Positions 48,192-59,587 of a DNA stretch of 64,000 nucleotides are shown in pieces. The translations under genes were made by a program, and so were the position numbers. Within the stretch, counting starts at the first letter, position 1. Each line of letters begins with the position of its first letter. The DNA comes from a bacterium CG_4_9_14_3_um_filter_65_15 (GTDB lineage: Bacteria > Krumholzibacteriota > Krumholzibacteriia > LZORAL124-64-63). Below the pieces are notes generated by a model. The model was not told where the DNA came from and made no database searches. It saw nothing but the letters and a program-made list of their open reading frames with translations. Location of the stretch: NCBI GenBank assembly GCA_002790835.1, contig PFVX01000094.1, positions 21,775 through 85,774 of the forward strand, read 5' to 3'.

Positions 48192-48656
48192 CTAGGCCTC
48201 TTCGACCTCCGTGACCTCCACCTCGCAGTGCAGGCCCGTGATGTCGGTTTTTTCGCCCAGCAGTTCCAAGGTCTTGCGGCGGGCGTGTTCGATGAAAACC
48301 TTTTCCCGAGCGTCGTCGTCGAACACGTTCCAGCAGATCTCACCCACCTTCTCGTCCCCGCAGTAGGCGTGCAGGTCCAGGTAGAGCGAGAAACCCATCT
48401 CCGGATCGTGGAAGCTGTCCACTTCGATGTCGATGGCGAACCCATCCTCGGGGATCGCCTTGCCCCCCGTCGCGCGCACGGCCTCCTCCCAGAAGCCGGC
48501 GACCTCTCCGTTCAGGTAGAGGCGGAACTCCCCGTCTCCGGTCACGGGCCACACCGCATTGAGGCGCTTCAGATCCTCGTGCACGAGGTCGATGGCGATG
48601 TTGGCGGTGATGCGGACGGGGCAGTTGTCGCGCAGATCCTCGAAATCCCGGTACAT
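48192..48656 (-). CDS. Hypothetical protein
   Basis: Intact 154-aa ORF with GC-coding bias; no family recognised. Confidence 0.5.
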   Translation of the reverse strand: MYRDFEDLRDNCPVRITANIAIDLVHEDLKRLNAVWPVTGDGEFRLYLNGEVAGFWEEAVRATGGKAIPEDGFAIDIEVDSFHDPEMGFSLYLDLHAYCGDEKVGEICWNVFDDDAREKVFIEHARRKTLELLGEKTDITGLHCEVEVTEVEEA

Positions 48657-48791
48657 GGGCAGATCCTTCCAGTCGGGGTTTGCCGGGAATGTAGCCCGGC
48701 GGCGGTGCCGGCCGCAAGAATCGTGGCGAAAATCGAAAATCAGGTGTAAAATAGTTTTATAATTTTGTCCACCTCAAAGAAAGGAAGCGGC

Positions 48792-49235
48792 ATGAAGTCC
48801 ATCGGTGAACTGCTGGCCGCCAAGGATCGCGGCCCCGTGATCACGACCCCTCCCGATACGACGGTTTTCGAGGCCGTCACCTGCATGGTCAAGAACAACA
48901 TCGGCGCCATCTTGATCTGCGATGGAGAAGAGATCCGCGGCATCATGACCGAGCGTGACTACCTGCGCTTCGTCACCGACCAGGGCCGGACGGCCCGCAA
49001 CACCCCCGTCAGCGATCTGATGACCGCCAAGATCGTGTTCGTCACCCCCGAGGCCCAGCTCAGCGACGTCGGAGCCCTGATGACCGAATGCCGGATCCGC
49101 CACGTTCCGGTCATGGATCAGGGCAAACTCGTGGGCATCGTCTCCATCGGCGACGTGGTCAAGCAAATCAGCCGCGACCGCAAGGCCCGCATCCGCCACC
49201 TGGAGGAATACATCAGCGACACCTATCCCCGCTAG
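48792..49235 (+). CDS. CBS domain-containing protein (tandem CBS pair)
   Basis: GPVITTPPDTTVFEAVTCMVKNNIGAILICDGEEIRGIMTERDYLRFV...RIRHVPVMDQGKLVGIVSIGDVVK; ATG preceded by GAAAGGAAG. Confidence 0.88.
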   Translation: MKSIGELLAAKDRGPVITTPPDTTVFEAVTCMVKNNIGAILICDGEEIRGIMTERDYLRFVTDQGRTARNTPVSDLMTAKIVFVTPEAQLSDVGALMTECRIRHVPVMDQGKLVGIVSIGDVVKQISRDRKARIRHLEEYISDTYPR

Positions 49236-49281
49236 GCATGGTGCCGACCCCGCCCTTGTTCCCCACCGGGTTTCGGCTGAA

Positions 49282-49313
49282 GGCCCCGGCGTTTCGACGC
49301 CGGGGCCGTTTTG
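49282..49313 (+). terminator. Rho-independent terminator-like hairpin with TTCG tetraloop
   Basis: ggccccggcgt-ttcg-acgccggggcc: perfect 11-bp stem followed by gtttt. Confidence 0.7.
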
Positions 49314-49401
49314 CGCCGGAGCGGTATTGTGGCCCTCCCCCTGATGCACTAGATTCCCCCTGTTCCGGTCGTCCCACACCGCACGCAGGGGGAATCCCGC
49401 C

Positions 49402-51354
49402 ATGGCCCAGACCGTCATCGAAAAAATCGTGCAGGCCCACGCCGTCGACCATCCGGCAGGCAGCGAAATCCGCGCCGGGGACTTCGTGACCCTCCGGCCC
49501 GACCACGTCATGACCCACGACAACACCTCCGCGGTGATGCTCAAGTTCCAGAGCCTGGGCAGCGACCGTTTTGCCGATCCGGGTCAGCCCGTTTTCACCC
49601 TCGACCACAACATCCAGGATCTGGGGGAGGCGAATCAGGCCAAGTACGCGGCCATTGCCGAGTTCGCCTCGGGCCACGGCGTGACCGCCTATCCGGCCGG
49701 GCGCGGTATCGGGCATCAGGTCATGGTCGAAGAGGGCTACGTCAAGCCGGGCGGGTTCTGCGTGGCGAGCGACAGCCACAGCAACACCTACGGCGCCCTC
49801 GGCGCCCTGGGCACCCCCGTGGTGCGGACCGACGCCGCGGCGCTGTGGGCCACCGGCACGGTGTGGTGGCAGGTGCCGCCCACGGTGCAGGTCGTGCTGA
49901 AGGGTGAGCTGCGCCCCGGTGTGACGGGCAAGGACGTGATCATCACCCTGTGCGGCCTCTACAACCAGGGCGAGGTGCTGAACACCGTCATCGAATTCTG
50001 CGGCGACGGCGTTGCGGCCCTGGATATGGAGGGACGCCTGACCATCGCCAACATGACCACCGAGTGGGGCGCGCTGGCCGGCTGGTTCCCCTGCGACGAG
50101 ACCTGCCTGGAATTCATGGCGCAGCGGCGGGCGTGGTTGGCCGGGCAGAGCCACCCCGAGCGCATCACCGCCGACGAGCTGGCCGCCTGGCACGCGGATC
50201 CCCCGCGTTCGGACGACGGCGCGTGGTACGCCGCGCGCATCGAACTGGACCTCGATCGCGTCACCCCCCACATCAGCGGACCCCACTCCGTGCAGGTGGC
50301 GACCTCGCTGCGGGAAATGTCCGCCCGGCGCATCAAGGTGGACAAGGCCTACCTAGTCTCGTGCACCAACAGCCGTCTCGGCGACCTGGAGGCCGCCGCG
50401 GCGGTGGTCCGGGGCGGCAAGGTGGCCGACGGGGTGGAGTTCTACGTCGCTGCGGCCAGCGAACCCATCGAGACCGACGCCCGCGCCAGCGGCGCCTGGC
50501 AGACCCTGCTGGACGCCGGCGCCATCGCCCTGCCCCCGGGCTGCGGGCCGTGCATCGGTTTGGGAGTTGGCCTGCTGGAGGCGGGCGAGGTGGGCATCTC
50601 CGCCACCAACCGCAACTTCAAGGGTCGCATGGGCAGCCGCGACGCCGAAGCCTACCTGGCCAGCCCCGCGGTGGTGACCGCCAGCGCCCTGGCCGGATTC
50701 ATCGCAGGGCCCGAGGGGGTGGACCTCGGAGGCGCCGCGCCGGAGCGCACCATCGAAGTCTTCCCGGCCCCCGAGCGCGGGACCGCCGCCGTGGAGGTGT
50801 TGCCCGGCTTCCCCGCCGGCCACACCGGACGCATGCTGCTGTTGCCGGCCGACAACCTCAACACCGACGGCATCTACGGCAAGGACTACACCTACCGCGA
50901 GGACATGACCCCGCCGATGATGGCGAAGGTGGTCATGGAAAACTACGACCCGCAGTTCGCGGGCATCGTGCAGGCGGGTGACGTGGTCGTCGGCGGCTTC
51001 AACTTCGGCACCGGCAGCTCGCGCGAGCAGGCCGCCACCGCGCTGATGGCCGCGGGCATCAAGCTCGTCATCGCCGGCAGCTACAGCCAGACCTACCTGC
51101 GCAACGCCATCAACAACGGCTTCGTGTGCGTGGAATGCCCCGCCCTGGTCAAGGCCGTGCGGGAGCACTTCGCCGCCCAGGTGCAGGCCGGCCAGAAGAC
51201 CATCATCGATCAGGATGGGATCCAGCTGGACTTTTCCGATTCGCTGGCGCGCTGGCAGGGGCACGAATTCTCATTCTCGCCCTTGGGCAAACCCGTCCAG
51301 GAGATCGTCATCGCCGGCGGCGTGGAAAACATGGTCCGCCAGGGAGCGCGTTAG
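49402..51354 (+). CDS. Aconitate hydratase family protein (short, LeuC-like + swivel fusion)
   Basis: VASDSHSNTYGALGALG, VSCTNSRLGDLEAAA, LPPGCGPCIGLGVGLLEAGE, NRNFKGRMGS, FNFGTGSSREQAATAL. Confidence 0.9.
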   Translation: MAQTVIEKIVQAHAVDHPAGSEIRAGDFVTLRPDHVMTHDNTSAVMLKFQSLGSDRFADPGQPVFTLDHNIQDLGEANQAKYAAIAEFASGHGVTAYPAGRGIGHQVMVEEGYVKPGGFCVASDSHSNTYGALGALGTPVVRTDAAALWATGTVWWQVPPTVQVVLKGELRPGVTGKDVIITLCGLYNQGEVLNTVIEFCGDGVAALDMEGRLTIANMTTEWGALAGWFPCDETCLEFMAQRRAWLAGQSHPERITADELAAWHADPPRSDDGAWYAARIELDLDRVTPHISGPHSVQVATSLREMSARRIKVDKAYLVSCTNSRLGDLEAAAAVVRGGKVADGVEFYVAAASEPIETDARASGAWQTLLDAGAIALPPGCGPCIGLGVGLLEAGEVGISATNRNFKGRMGSRDAEAYLASPAVVTASALAGFIAGPEGVDLGGAAPERTIEVFPAPERGTAAVEVLPGFPAGHTGRMLLLPADNLNTDGIYGKDYTYREDMTPPMMAKVVMENYDPQFAGIVQAGDVVVGGFNFGTGSSREQAATALMAAGIKLVIAGSYSQTYLRNAINNGFVCVECPALVKAVREHFAAQVQAGQKTIIDQDGIQLDFSDSLARWQGHEFSFSPLGKPVQEIVIAGGVENMVRQGAR

Positions 51355-51360
51355 GCCGCC

Positions 51361-51951
51361 GTGCTGATCGAAGTGGGCATTGCCAGTGGGCTATGGTGCT
51401 TCGGCCACAGCCTTCTGGTGACCCACTGGTGGGACGGCGTGCTGCGGCGGCGGCTGCCCCGCGCCCACGCGCTGGGCCGTGTGGGCTACGTGGTCTTCAG
51501 CACCCTGACCTTCCTCGGCCTGATGGCCTGGATCCGGACCCTTCCCGAACATTTGCTGTGGGATTGGCCGGGAGGCTGGGTGGTGCTGCGCGGGGCCGGG
51601 CTGGCCGCCGCGCTCGTGCTCTTCTGGTTGGGCGGCCGCGCCTACGACAACCGTACCTTCCTCGGTCTATCCCAGCTGCGGGCCTGGCTGGGCGGCCGGC
51701 CTGCGCCCGAACCACCGTTCCGGCAAACCGGAATCCTCGCGCGCATCCGCCATCCTTGGTACACCGGATCCATCCTGCTTTTCCTGTGCTGTCTGCCCGT
51801 GACCGACGTGAACGCAGTGTGGCGCGGCGTTTTCATCGTCTACATCCTGATCGGCACCGAGTTGGAGGAGCGCAAGCTGCTGCGCGAGCTGGGCGAGCAG
51901 TACGCGAAGTACCGCCGCCGGGTGCCGCGGTTCCTACCCCGCCTGCGCTAA
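51361..51951 (+). CDS. Isoprenylcysteine methyltransferase-like/NnrU-like membrane protein (GTG start)
   Basis: TM-rich; TGILARIRHPWYTGSILLFLCCLPV...GTELEERKLLRELGEQYAKYRRRVPRFLP. Confidence 0.75.
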   Translation: MLIEVGIASGLWCFGHSLLVTHWWDGVLRRRLPRAHALGRVGYVVFSTLTFLGLMAWIRTLPEHLLWDWPGGWVVLRGAGLAAALVLFWLGGRAYDNRTFLGLSQLRAWLGGRPAPEPPFRQTGILARIRHPWYTGSILLFLCCLPVTDVNAVWRGVFIVYILIGTELEERKLLRELGEQYAKYRRRVPRFLPRLR

Positions 51952-52003
51952 CCCTATTGCCCGCCCCGATACCTTCCTTTATAGTGGCCTTTCGCAGTCC
52001 CGT

Positions 52004-53689
52004 ATGCCCGACAATCCGGGGAATGCCATGCTCGAGGAAAACCTCGTCGAAACCTTCGGCGCATCTTTGCGCAACCACTGGCCCGCCTCCTGCTTCAGCG
52101 ATCTGGGCGGCAGCGCCATATCCTACGGTGACGTGGCCAACCGCATCTTCCGCCTGCACCACATTTTCGACCGCCTGGGCATGGAACGCGGCGACCGCGT
52201 CGCGCTGGTGGGCCGCAACACCGTGAACTGGGCGGTCACCTACCTGGCGACGGTGAGCTACGGCGCGGTCATCGTGCCCATTTTGCCGGATTTCACCCCC
52301 GGGGAGATCGAGCACCTGGTACGGCACAGCGGGGCCAAGCTGATGGTCGCCGCGCCCGGCATCTTCGACGGTCTGGATCCCGAGCACATGGAGCCCCTGC
52401 AAGGCGTCTTCGGGCTGCTGGACATGGGGTTGATCTGGCACCGGAACACCAGCCTGCCCGGCATCGTCAAGGGCGCCGACACCGGCTACGTGGAACAGTT
52501 CCGCGACAGGCTCTCCCGCGAAACCCTCACCTTCGGCGCCCTGGGCGGCGACACCCTGGCGGCCATCGTCTACACCTCCGGCACCACCGGCTTTTCCAAG
52601 GGCGTCATGCTGACCCACAACGCCCTGATGGCCAACGTGCAGCACTTCAGCGTGTGCGTGGAGTTGAAGGCCGAGGACCGCATCGTCTCGTTCCTGCCGC
52701 TGGCCCACGCCTTCGGGTGCTCGTTCGATTTCCTGGCACCGTTCGCCTGCGGTTGCCACGTGGTGTTCGTGGAGCAGATCCCCTCCCCCAAGATCCTGGT
52801 TGCCGCCTTCGAGGAACATCGCCCGGTGGTGGTCATGTCGGTGCCCCTGATCATCGAGAAGATCTATCGCAACCGCATTCGGCCCATCATCGAGACGCCC
52901 CGCATGCGCACCATGCTCAAGATTCCCGGCCTCAACCGGTTCCTCCGCGCCAAGCTGCGCGACAAGATCTACGAGGTGTTCGGCGGGAACTATCGCGAGC
53001 TGGTCATCGGCGGGGCGGCCCTGAACCGGGAGGTGGAGGCGTTCTTCCGCTTGATCGGCCTGAACATCACCTGCGGTTACGGCATGACCGAATGCGGGCC
53101 GCTGATCAGCTACACCGTGAGCGCAGACCAACCCCCGCTGGGCAGCGTGGGGCGCATGATTCCGCATCTGGAGTGCCGCATCCACCGGCCCGACCCCGCG
53201 ACCGGCATCGGCGAGGTCCACGTGCGCGGCGAGAACGTCATGCTGGGCTATTACCGTGACGAGGAAGCCACCAGCGCCGCCATCGACCCCGACGGCTGGC
53301 TTTACACCGGCGACCTCGGCCACCTGGACGACGAGGGCTTCCTGTACCTGACCGGACGCTGCAAGAACATGATCCTTTCGGCCTCGGGCCAAAACATTTA
53401 TCCTGAGGAGATCGAATCACGGATCAACAATCTGCCCTGCGTGGAGGAATCCCTGGTGATCGACCACGGGGGCAAGCTGGTCGCTTTGGTTTATCCGGAC
53501 CTCGAAGCCATGGATCGGGCCTGCCTGAAGGACCGCCAGATGCAGGAACTCATGGAGACCAACCGGCAGCAGCTCAACGAGGACCTGCCCAGCTACGCCC
53601 GCATCAGCGAGATGCGGATCATGTTCGAGGAATTCGAGAAGACGCCGACCCGCAAGATCAAGCGGACCCTGTACACCGCCGCCACCTGA
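52004..53689 (+). CDS. AMP-dependent synthetase/long-chain acyl-CoA ligase
   Basis: AAIVYTSGTTGFSKGVMLTHNALMANVQ, GYGMTECGPLISY, DGWLYTGDLGHLDDEGFLYLTGRCKNMILSASGQNIYPEEIE. Confidence 0.92.
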   Translation: MPDNPGNAMLEENLVETFGASLRNHWPASCFSDLGGSAISYGDVANRIFRLHHIFDRLGMERGDRVALVGRNTVNWAVTYLATVSYGAVIVPILPDFTPGEIEHLVRHSGAKLMVAAPGIFDGLDPEHMEPLQGVFGLLDMGLIWHRNTSLPGIVKGADTGYVEQFRDRLSRETLTFGALGGDTLAAIVYTSGTTGFSKGVMLTHNALMANVQHFSVCVELKAEDRIVSFLPLAHAFGCSFDFLAPFACGCHVVFVEQIPSPKILVAAFEEHRPVVVMSVPLIIEKIYRNRIRPIIETPRMRTMLKIPGLNRFLRAKLRDKIYEVFGGNYRELVIGGAALNREVEAFFRLIGLNITCGYGMTECGPLISYTVSADQPPLGSVGRMIPHLECRIHRPDPATGIGEVHVRGENVMLGYYRDEEATSAAIDPDGWLYTGDLGHLDDEGFLYLTGRCKNMILSASGQNIYPEEIESRINNLPCVEESLVIDHGGKLVALVYPDLEAMDRACLKDRQMQELMETNRQQLNEDLPSYARISEMRIMFEEFEKTPTRKIKRTLYTAAT

Positions 53690-53700
53690 AGGAGATATGC

Positions 53701-54039
53701 ATGAAGGTCAAGCAGAAACCCCTGGACAAAGTCATGGTGCTGGAGCTGTCCGGCAAGATCATGGGCGGACCGGATTTCGACCTGTTCAAGGGCGAGATCA
53801 CCGACCTGATCGACAAGGGCTTCAAGGATGTCGTCCTGGATTTCGGCGGCGTACCCTGGATCAACTCCACCGGCCTGGGCATCCTGATCACCGGCCACCT
53901 GTCGATGAAGAACGCCGGCGGAACCGTGCGGATCTGCAACGTCCGCGAACGGGTCCTGAGCATCTTCTACATCTCGCAGCTGGAAAAGGTGTTCCAGGTG
54001 TTCCCGACCGTCGAAGAGGCGTTGGCGAGCTTGGGGTAG
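53701..54039 (+). CDS. STAS domain protein (anti-sigma factor antagonist-like)
   Basis: VMVLELSGKIMGGPDFDLFKGEI...VVLDFGGVPWINSTGLGILITGHLSMKNAGGTVRICNV. Confidence 0.9.
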   Translation: MKVKQKPLDKVMVLELSGKIMGGPDFDLFKGEITDLIDKGFKDVVLDFGGVPWINSTGLGILITGHLSMKNAGGTVRICNVRERVLSIFYISQLEKVFQVFPTVEEALASLG

Positions 54040-54063
54040 GACGCCGGGCCCCGGCTAGGCGGC

Positions 54064-54474
54064 CTACTTCTCCGCCTTCTTCACCATCGCATCGCACACC
54101 ACGTACCCGTAGCGTTCGTACAGACCGTGGGCGTCGCGGGTGCGCAGCAGCTTCTGGGTGGCGGCGGCCACCCAGGGGTGGTCCTCCACACACTCGATCA
54201 CCCACTTGCCCAGACCGGTGCCGCGGAAATCCGGGTGCACCATGACGTCGCAGATCCAGGCGAAGGTGCAGCGGTCGGTGACCACCCGCGCGAATCCGAT
54301 CTGCCGGTCGTTTTCATACAGACCGAAGCAGAGGGAATTCTGGATCGATTCCTCGACCTTTTCCTGGGGACGCCCCACGGCCCAGTAGGAATCCTGCAGG
54401 GCGGGAACGATATAGAACAGGTCCAGCTCCGACTTGTCGTCGCTGACCCGGTACGGTTCGCGTTTCCATTCCAT
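54064..54474 (-). CDS. GNAT family N-acetyltransferase
   Basis: YENDRQIGFARVVTDRCTFAWICDVMVHPDFRGTGLGKWVIECV. Confidence 0.88.
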   Translation of the reverse strand: MEWKREPYRVSDDKSELDLFYIVPALQDSYWAVGRPQEKVEESIQNSLCFGLYENDRQIGFARVVTDRCTFAWICDVMVHPDFRGTGLGKWVIECVEDHPWVAAATQKLLRTRDAHGLYERYGYVVCDAMVKKAEK

Positions 54475-54514
54475 GGTTCGACCCCTCGCGGCCTTGCGTC
54501 GTGCTGTCCGGTTG

Positions 54515-55915
<1,401 letters not shown>

Positions 55916-56004
55916 GGCGGATCCTCGAATTCAGGGGATCGGGGGACTGGCGAAGGAAAAAGATAGCACCCCCCCAGCCCCGCGACAACCGGGCAGGTCC
56001 GGGA

Positions 56005-58020
56005 TCACACGCCGACCGGCTCTTCCATCTGCTCCAAGTTCCACCGCGCGTCGGTGTTGTTGGGATCGCGGGCCAGGATGCCGGCGAGAATATCCACGGC
56101 CTCGTCGCGGCCCTTCCCCGCGGAATCCGCCTGCCAAACGATGACCGCCAGATCGTTGGCGGCGCGGTCGTGGTCCGGCCGGCCGGCCAGGACCGCCCGC
56201 AGCATGCGCTCGGCCTTGTCCAGGCGGCCCAGGGCGTAGAACCTCTCGGCCTTTTCGGTCCAGCGGTCGGCCTCCCATGAGGGCAGAGGCAGCACCTCGA
56301 CCCGTGTCGACAGCGGCAGGGGGTGGAAGTGCAGGCCGGGCAGGAAGCCGTCGTCGATGAGCTGCTTGAGGTTGAGGTTGCCGGTCTGGCGGGCGGTGGG
56401 TTCGAGGTCCCACTTCTTGCGGAAGATCTGGAATTTCTCGTCCAGCTCGCGGTCGTAGTCCACGCCCCCGGCGATGAAACTGCGGCTGCCGTAGTGATGC
56501 ACGAAGCTGTCCCGGGCCACCACCGAGGAATACCCGGCCAGGAATGCGCGCAGGCAGTAGTCGGTGTCCTCGTAGTTGCCACGTCCGAAGCCCTCGTCCA
56601 GGCCGCCGATCTTCTCGACGACCTCGCGCTTGATCAGCAGGCAGTAGCCCACCAGCCACAGGGCCTGCTCGGCGCCCCCGGCACAGGTCGACGCATGGGT
56701 GGCCGCGAAATCGTCCAGCCCCTCCAGGCTGTCCTGGTCGTAACCCACCTGGTCCAGCTTCTGCCCCCCCGTGATGCTGTTGGTCACCGGTCCGGCCAGG
56801 CCCACGCCCGCCCCCGATTCCGCCGCCGCGATCAGGCGGTCCAGCCACCCGGCGGTCACCACGGTGTCGCTGTTGAGCAGGCAGATGTAGCGCCCGCGGG
56901 ACGCCGCGATGCCGACGTTGTTCCCGGCGGCGAAGCCCCGGTTCTCCCCGTTGAAGATCACGCGGACCCGTTCGTGTTTGCCGTCCAACTCGCTCAGATA
57001 CTTCAGGGTGTCCATTTCGGACCCGTTGTCCACGAAGATGAGTTCGCAGTCGTCGCCGGTGTGCTGCAGCAGGGAATCGGCGCACCGGCGCACATAGTCC
57101 AGGGCGTTCCACACCAGAACCACCACGCTGGCCCGCCACCGCGACGGTTCGGGCTCGCCCAGCCGTAGGCGGGGCTGGATGTAGGGGCTGATTTTGTTGT
57201 CGGGCGTGGCGATGAACTTGCCGTCCTGGTCGCGGATGAAATCGGGCCCCGCCACCCCGTGCCAACGCTTCATGAAGATCTGCAGGTTGTGTTCGACCTT
57301 GGTCCACCGCTGGGTGCCGCTCTGGGATTCGTAGTGGATGATCTCGCACTCGGGACGATAGACCACCTTCCACCCGGCCTGCTTCACCTTGAGACACAGA
57401 TCCACGTCCTCGTTGCCGTTCCAGTACTCGGCGTCGAATCCGCCGGCGGCCGCGAAGACCTCCGGGCGGATGGCCAGGCACGCGCCGGTGACCACCTGCA
57501 TCTGCTGGGCGCGGTTGGCCGCCGGATCCGATCCGCTCTTCTGGTAGGAAAGATGGATGCCGCCGAAGGTGACCCGGTCGGCGTGGACTTCCACCAGGGC
57601 CACTCCGCCGTGCTGGATGGTCCCGTCGGGAAACAGCAGCTTGGCGCCCACCACACCCACCTGGGGATCGTGGTCGAGGGTCGTCACCAGGGGATCCAAC
57701 CAGCTTGGTTTCACTTCCATATCGTTGTTCAGGAACAGCAGGTACTTGCCGCGAGCGACCGCCGCCCCCGCGTTGCACCCGTCGGCGAATCCCAGGTTTT
57801 CCCCGCTGAGCACCGACCGCAGGCGCTTGGCCTCCTGCTGCTCCCGCAACCACTCGGTGGTGCCGTCGGTGGATCCGTTGTCCACCACGATGATCTCGAA
57901 TCCCGGTTCGACGGGATGGGTATGCAGCGATTCGATGCAGACCCGGGTCAGGTCGAGCTTGTTATAGACCGGAATGATCACCGATACGGTGGGGCGCGGG
58001 TGGTCGTGGGTGTAAGCCAT
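56005..58020 (-). CDS. Tandem family 2 glycosyltransferase with TPR-like C-terminus
   Basis: Two GT2 units: TVSVIIPVYNKLDLTRVCIESLHT...IVVDNGSTDGTTEW and ASVVVLVWNALDYVRRCADSLLQ...IFVDNGSEMDTL; RBS GGAGGG before ATG 58020. Confidence 0.88.
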   Translation of the reverse strand: MAYTHDHPRPTVSVIIPVYNKLDLTRVCIESLHTHPVEPGFEIIVVDNGSTDGTTEWLREQQEAKRLRSVLSGENLGFADGCNAGAAVARGKYLLFLNNDMEVKPSWLDPLVTTLDHDPQVGVVGAKLLFPDGTIQHGGVALVEVHADRVTFGGIHLSYQKSGSDPAANRAQQMQVVTGACLAIRPEVFAAAGGFDAEYWNGNEDVDLCLKVKQAGWKVVYRPECEIIHYESQSGTQRWTKVEHNLQIFMKRWHGVAGPDFIRDQDGKFIATPDNKISPYIQPRLRLGEPEPSRWRASVVVLVWNALDYVRRCADSLLQHTGDDCELIFVDNGSEMDTLKYLSELDGKHERVRVIFNGENRGFAAGNNVGIAASRGRYICLLNSDTVVTAGWLDRLIAAAESGAGVGLAGPVTNSITGGQKLDQVGYDQDSLEGLDDFAATHASTCAGGAEQALWLVGYCLLIKREVVEKIGGLDEGFGRGNYEDTDYCLRAFLAGYSSVVARDSFVHHYGSRSFIAGGVDYDRELDEKFQIFRKKWDLEPTARQTGNLNLKQLIDDGFLPGLHFHPLPLSTRVEVLPLPSWEADRWTEKAERFYALGRLDKAERMLRAVLAGRPDHDRAANDLAVIVWQADSAGKGRDEAVDILAGILARDPNNTDARWNLEQMEEPVGV

Positions 58021-58193
58021 GAAATCAATCCCTCCTGGTCGAAAATCGACCATTCAACCCCCCGAAGGGGGCCCAATTCGCCTTTGCGGAGGGAATTTGC
58101 AAGGATCGCGCCCTCATCTTGACAGCGCCTCGACAGGCGGTTATTCTCCCGGCGTCCTTTAACCGCGGCCCGCGAGCCCGAAAGGAGCCTCCC

Positions 58194-59027
58194 ATGTTCG
58201 CTTCCGCCCAGGTTCTTTCCGCCCAGACAGTTCCCGACATGCATCAATCCCGGCTCTTTGCGCCTCCGGGACGGCCACGCCCCTTGGCCCGCCGACTGGC
58301 CATCCACAACCGCGTGGTGCGGCGGGTGCGCAGCAACCTGGAAGCCGCCGGTTTCCAGGAAATTCCCGCCTCGGGGCCCGAACCCCTTTCCGTGCTGGAT
58401 GCCATGATCGAGCGGGGTTTTCCCGCCCTGTGGTGCGAACACCAGGTCCAGGGCCCGCCCGATGCCACCGGCCAGCGACAATTGCCGGTCTACCGGGTCA
58501 TCACCGCGCGGAGCACCGCCCATGGCCTGAACGAACTGGCCGATCTGATGGAAAACCTGCTCAAGGACGTGACCGGCGCCCTCGGGGCCGAGTTGCTCGG
58601 CGGGATGCAGGTCACCCGCCTGGATCGGAGCCTGCACTCGCCCCATCTGCGCCTGCGGCACAGCGAAGCCGTGGCTGTGGCCCATGGCCGGGGCTGGGAA
58701 GTCGGCCCAGGAGACGACCTGCCACCCGACGTCGAAGCCGCCCTGGTCCGCCACGGCGGCAACCTGCCCCTGCTGGTCACGCACTGGCCGACCGCGCTCA
58801 AAGCGGGGCTCGTCACCTGCGAACCGGGGGTTTCGGCGCGGATCAAATATCTGGCGCCTTACGCGGGAGAGATCATGGACGGCGGCATCGAAGACGGTGC
58901 CATGCCACGCGCGGGGTTCAGCCTGGGCATCGGACGTCTGCTGCAATATCTCATGGGGCTGGGCAGCATCGCGGACACGGAGATCCTGCCTCGGATGGCG
59001 AAGCCGTCAGCTCAGGCCCGCGCCTGA
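58194..59027 (+). CDS. Class II aaRS-like protein: AsnRS/AspRS paralog without anticodon-binding domain (asparagine synthetase A-like candidate)
   Basis: HLRLRHSEAVAV...LPLLVTHWPTALKAGL...IKYLAPYAGEIMDGG...GFSLGIGRLLQYLMGLGSIADTEILPR resembles the AsnRS motif 3 region; no OB-fold N-terminus. Confidence 0.7.
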   Translation: MFASAQVLSAQTVPDMHQSRLFAPPGRPRPLARRLAIHNRVVRRVRSNLEAAGFQEIPASGPEPLSVLDAMIERGFPALWCEHQVQGPPDATGQRQLPVYRVITARSTAHGLNELADLMENLLKDVTGALGAELLGGMQVTRLDRSLHSPHLRLRHSEAVAVAHGRGWEVGPGDDLPPDVEAALVRHGGNLPLLVTHWPTALKAGLVTCEPGVSARIKYLAPYAGEIMDGGIEDGAMPRAGFSLGIGRLLQYLMGLGSIADTEILPRMAKPSAQARA

Positions 59028-59503
59028 CGGGCAACTCCGGCCCGAGTCGCGAAATGCCCCACCCGGGGCTGGACCAACCGCCGGAAATCGGCGAACGACA
59101 TGGCCACGATCTCGGTGTGGGTGCCGGCGTTGAAGGCGATGCGCCCGGACCGCAGGAGGCTGCCCGCCACGTAGACCGGCAGATCGTACAATGGCCCGAT
59201 GGGCGGCATGGCTCCGGTCTCGCAATCGGGAAACTTCCCCTCGCACTCGTCTCCGGTACACAGGGCGACCTCGTCGGCGCCGGCGGCCGCCTGCAGCAGG
59301 GTCAGGTCGATGCGGCTGTCCGCCGGCAGAACCACCATGGCCGGACGGCGATCGATCTTCACCAGCACCGTCTTGGCGAACACGGCCTGGGCCACCCCGG
59401 ACCGATGGGCCACATCCCGCGCCGCAAAGGCGCTTGGATGCCGGACCAGGTCGTAATCCACGGAATTTTCCTGGAGATAGTTCAAGAGTCGGGCGCTGGG
59501 CAT
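59012..59503 (-). CDS. YbaK/ProX-type aminoacyl-tRNA deacylase domain protein
   Basis: LVRHPSAFAARDVAHRSGVAQAVFAKTVLVKIDRRPAMVVLPADSRIDL...CETGAMPPIGPLYDLPVYV. Confidence 0.85.
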   Translation of the reverse strand: MPSARLLNYLQENSVDYDLVRHPSAFAARDVAHRSGVAQAVFAKTVLVKIDRRPAMVVLPADSRIDLTLLQAAAGADEVALCTGDECEGKFPDCETGAMPPIGPLYDLPVYVAGSLLRSGRIAFNAGTHTEIVAMSFADFRRLVQPRVGHFATRAGVARQARA

Positions 59504-59587
59504 GGCCAACCTCCCAGGCAGGAGACCGCCCGCGGCCCAGGGGAACAGCCGGGGGCTCAGGCCCATGATAGCACAATTCCAAGAAAA

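Noticed and set aside
51833-53392. 519-aa minus-strand ORF opposite the acyl-CoA ligase
   Set aside because: Antisense artefact; AMP-binding motifs lie on the plus strand.
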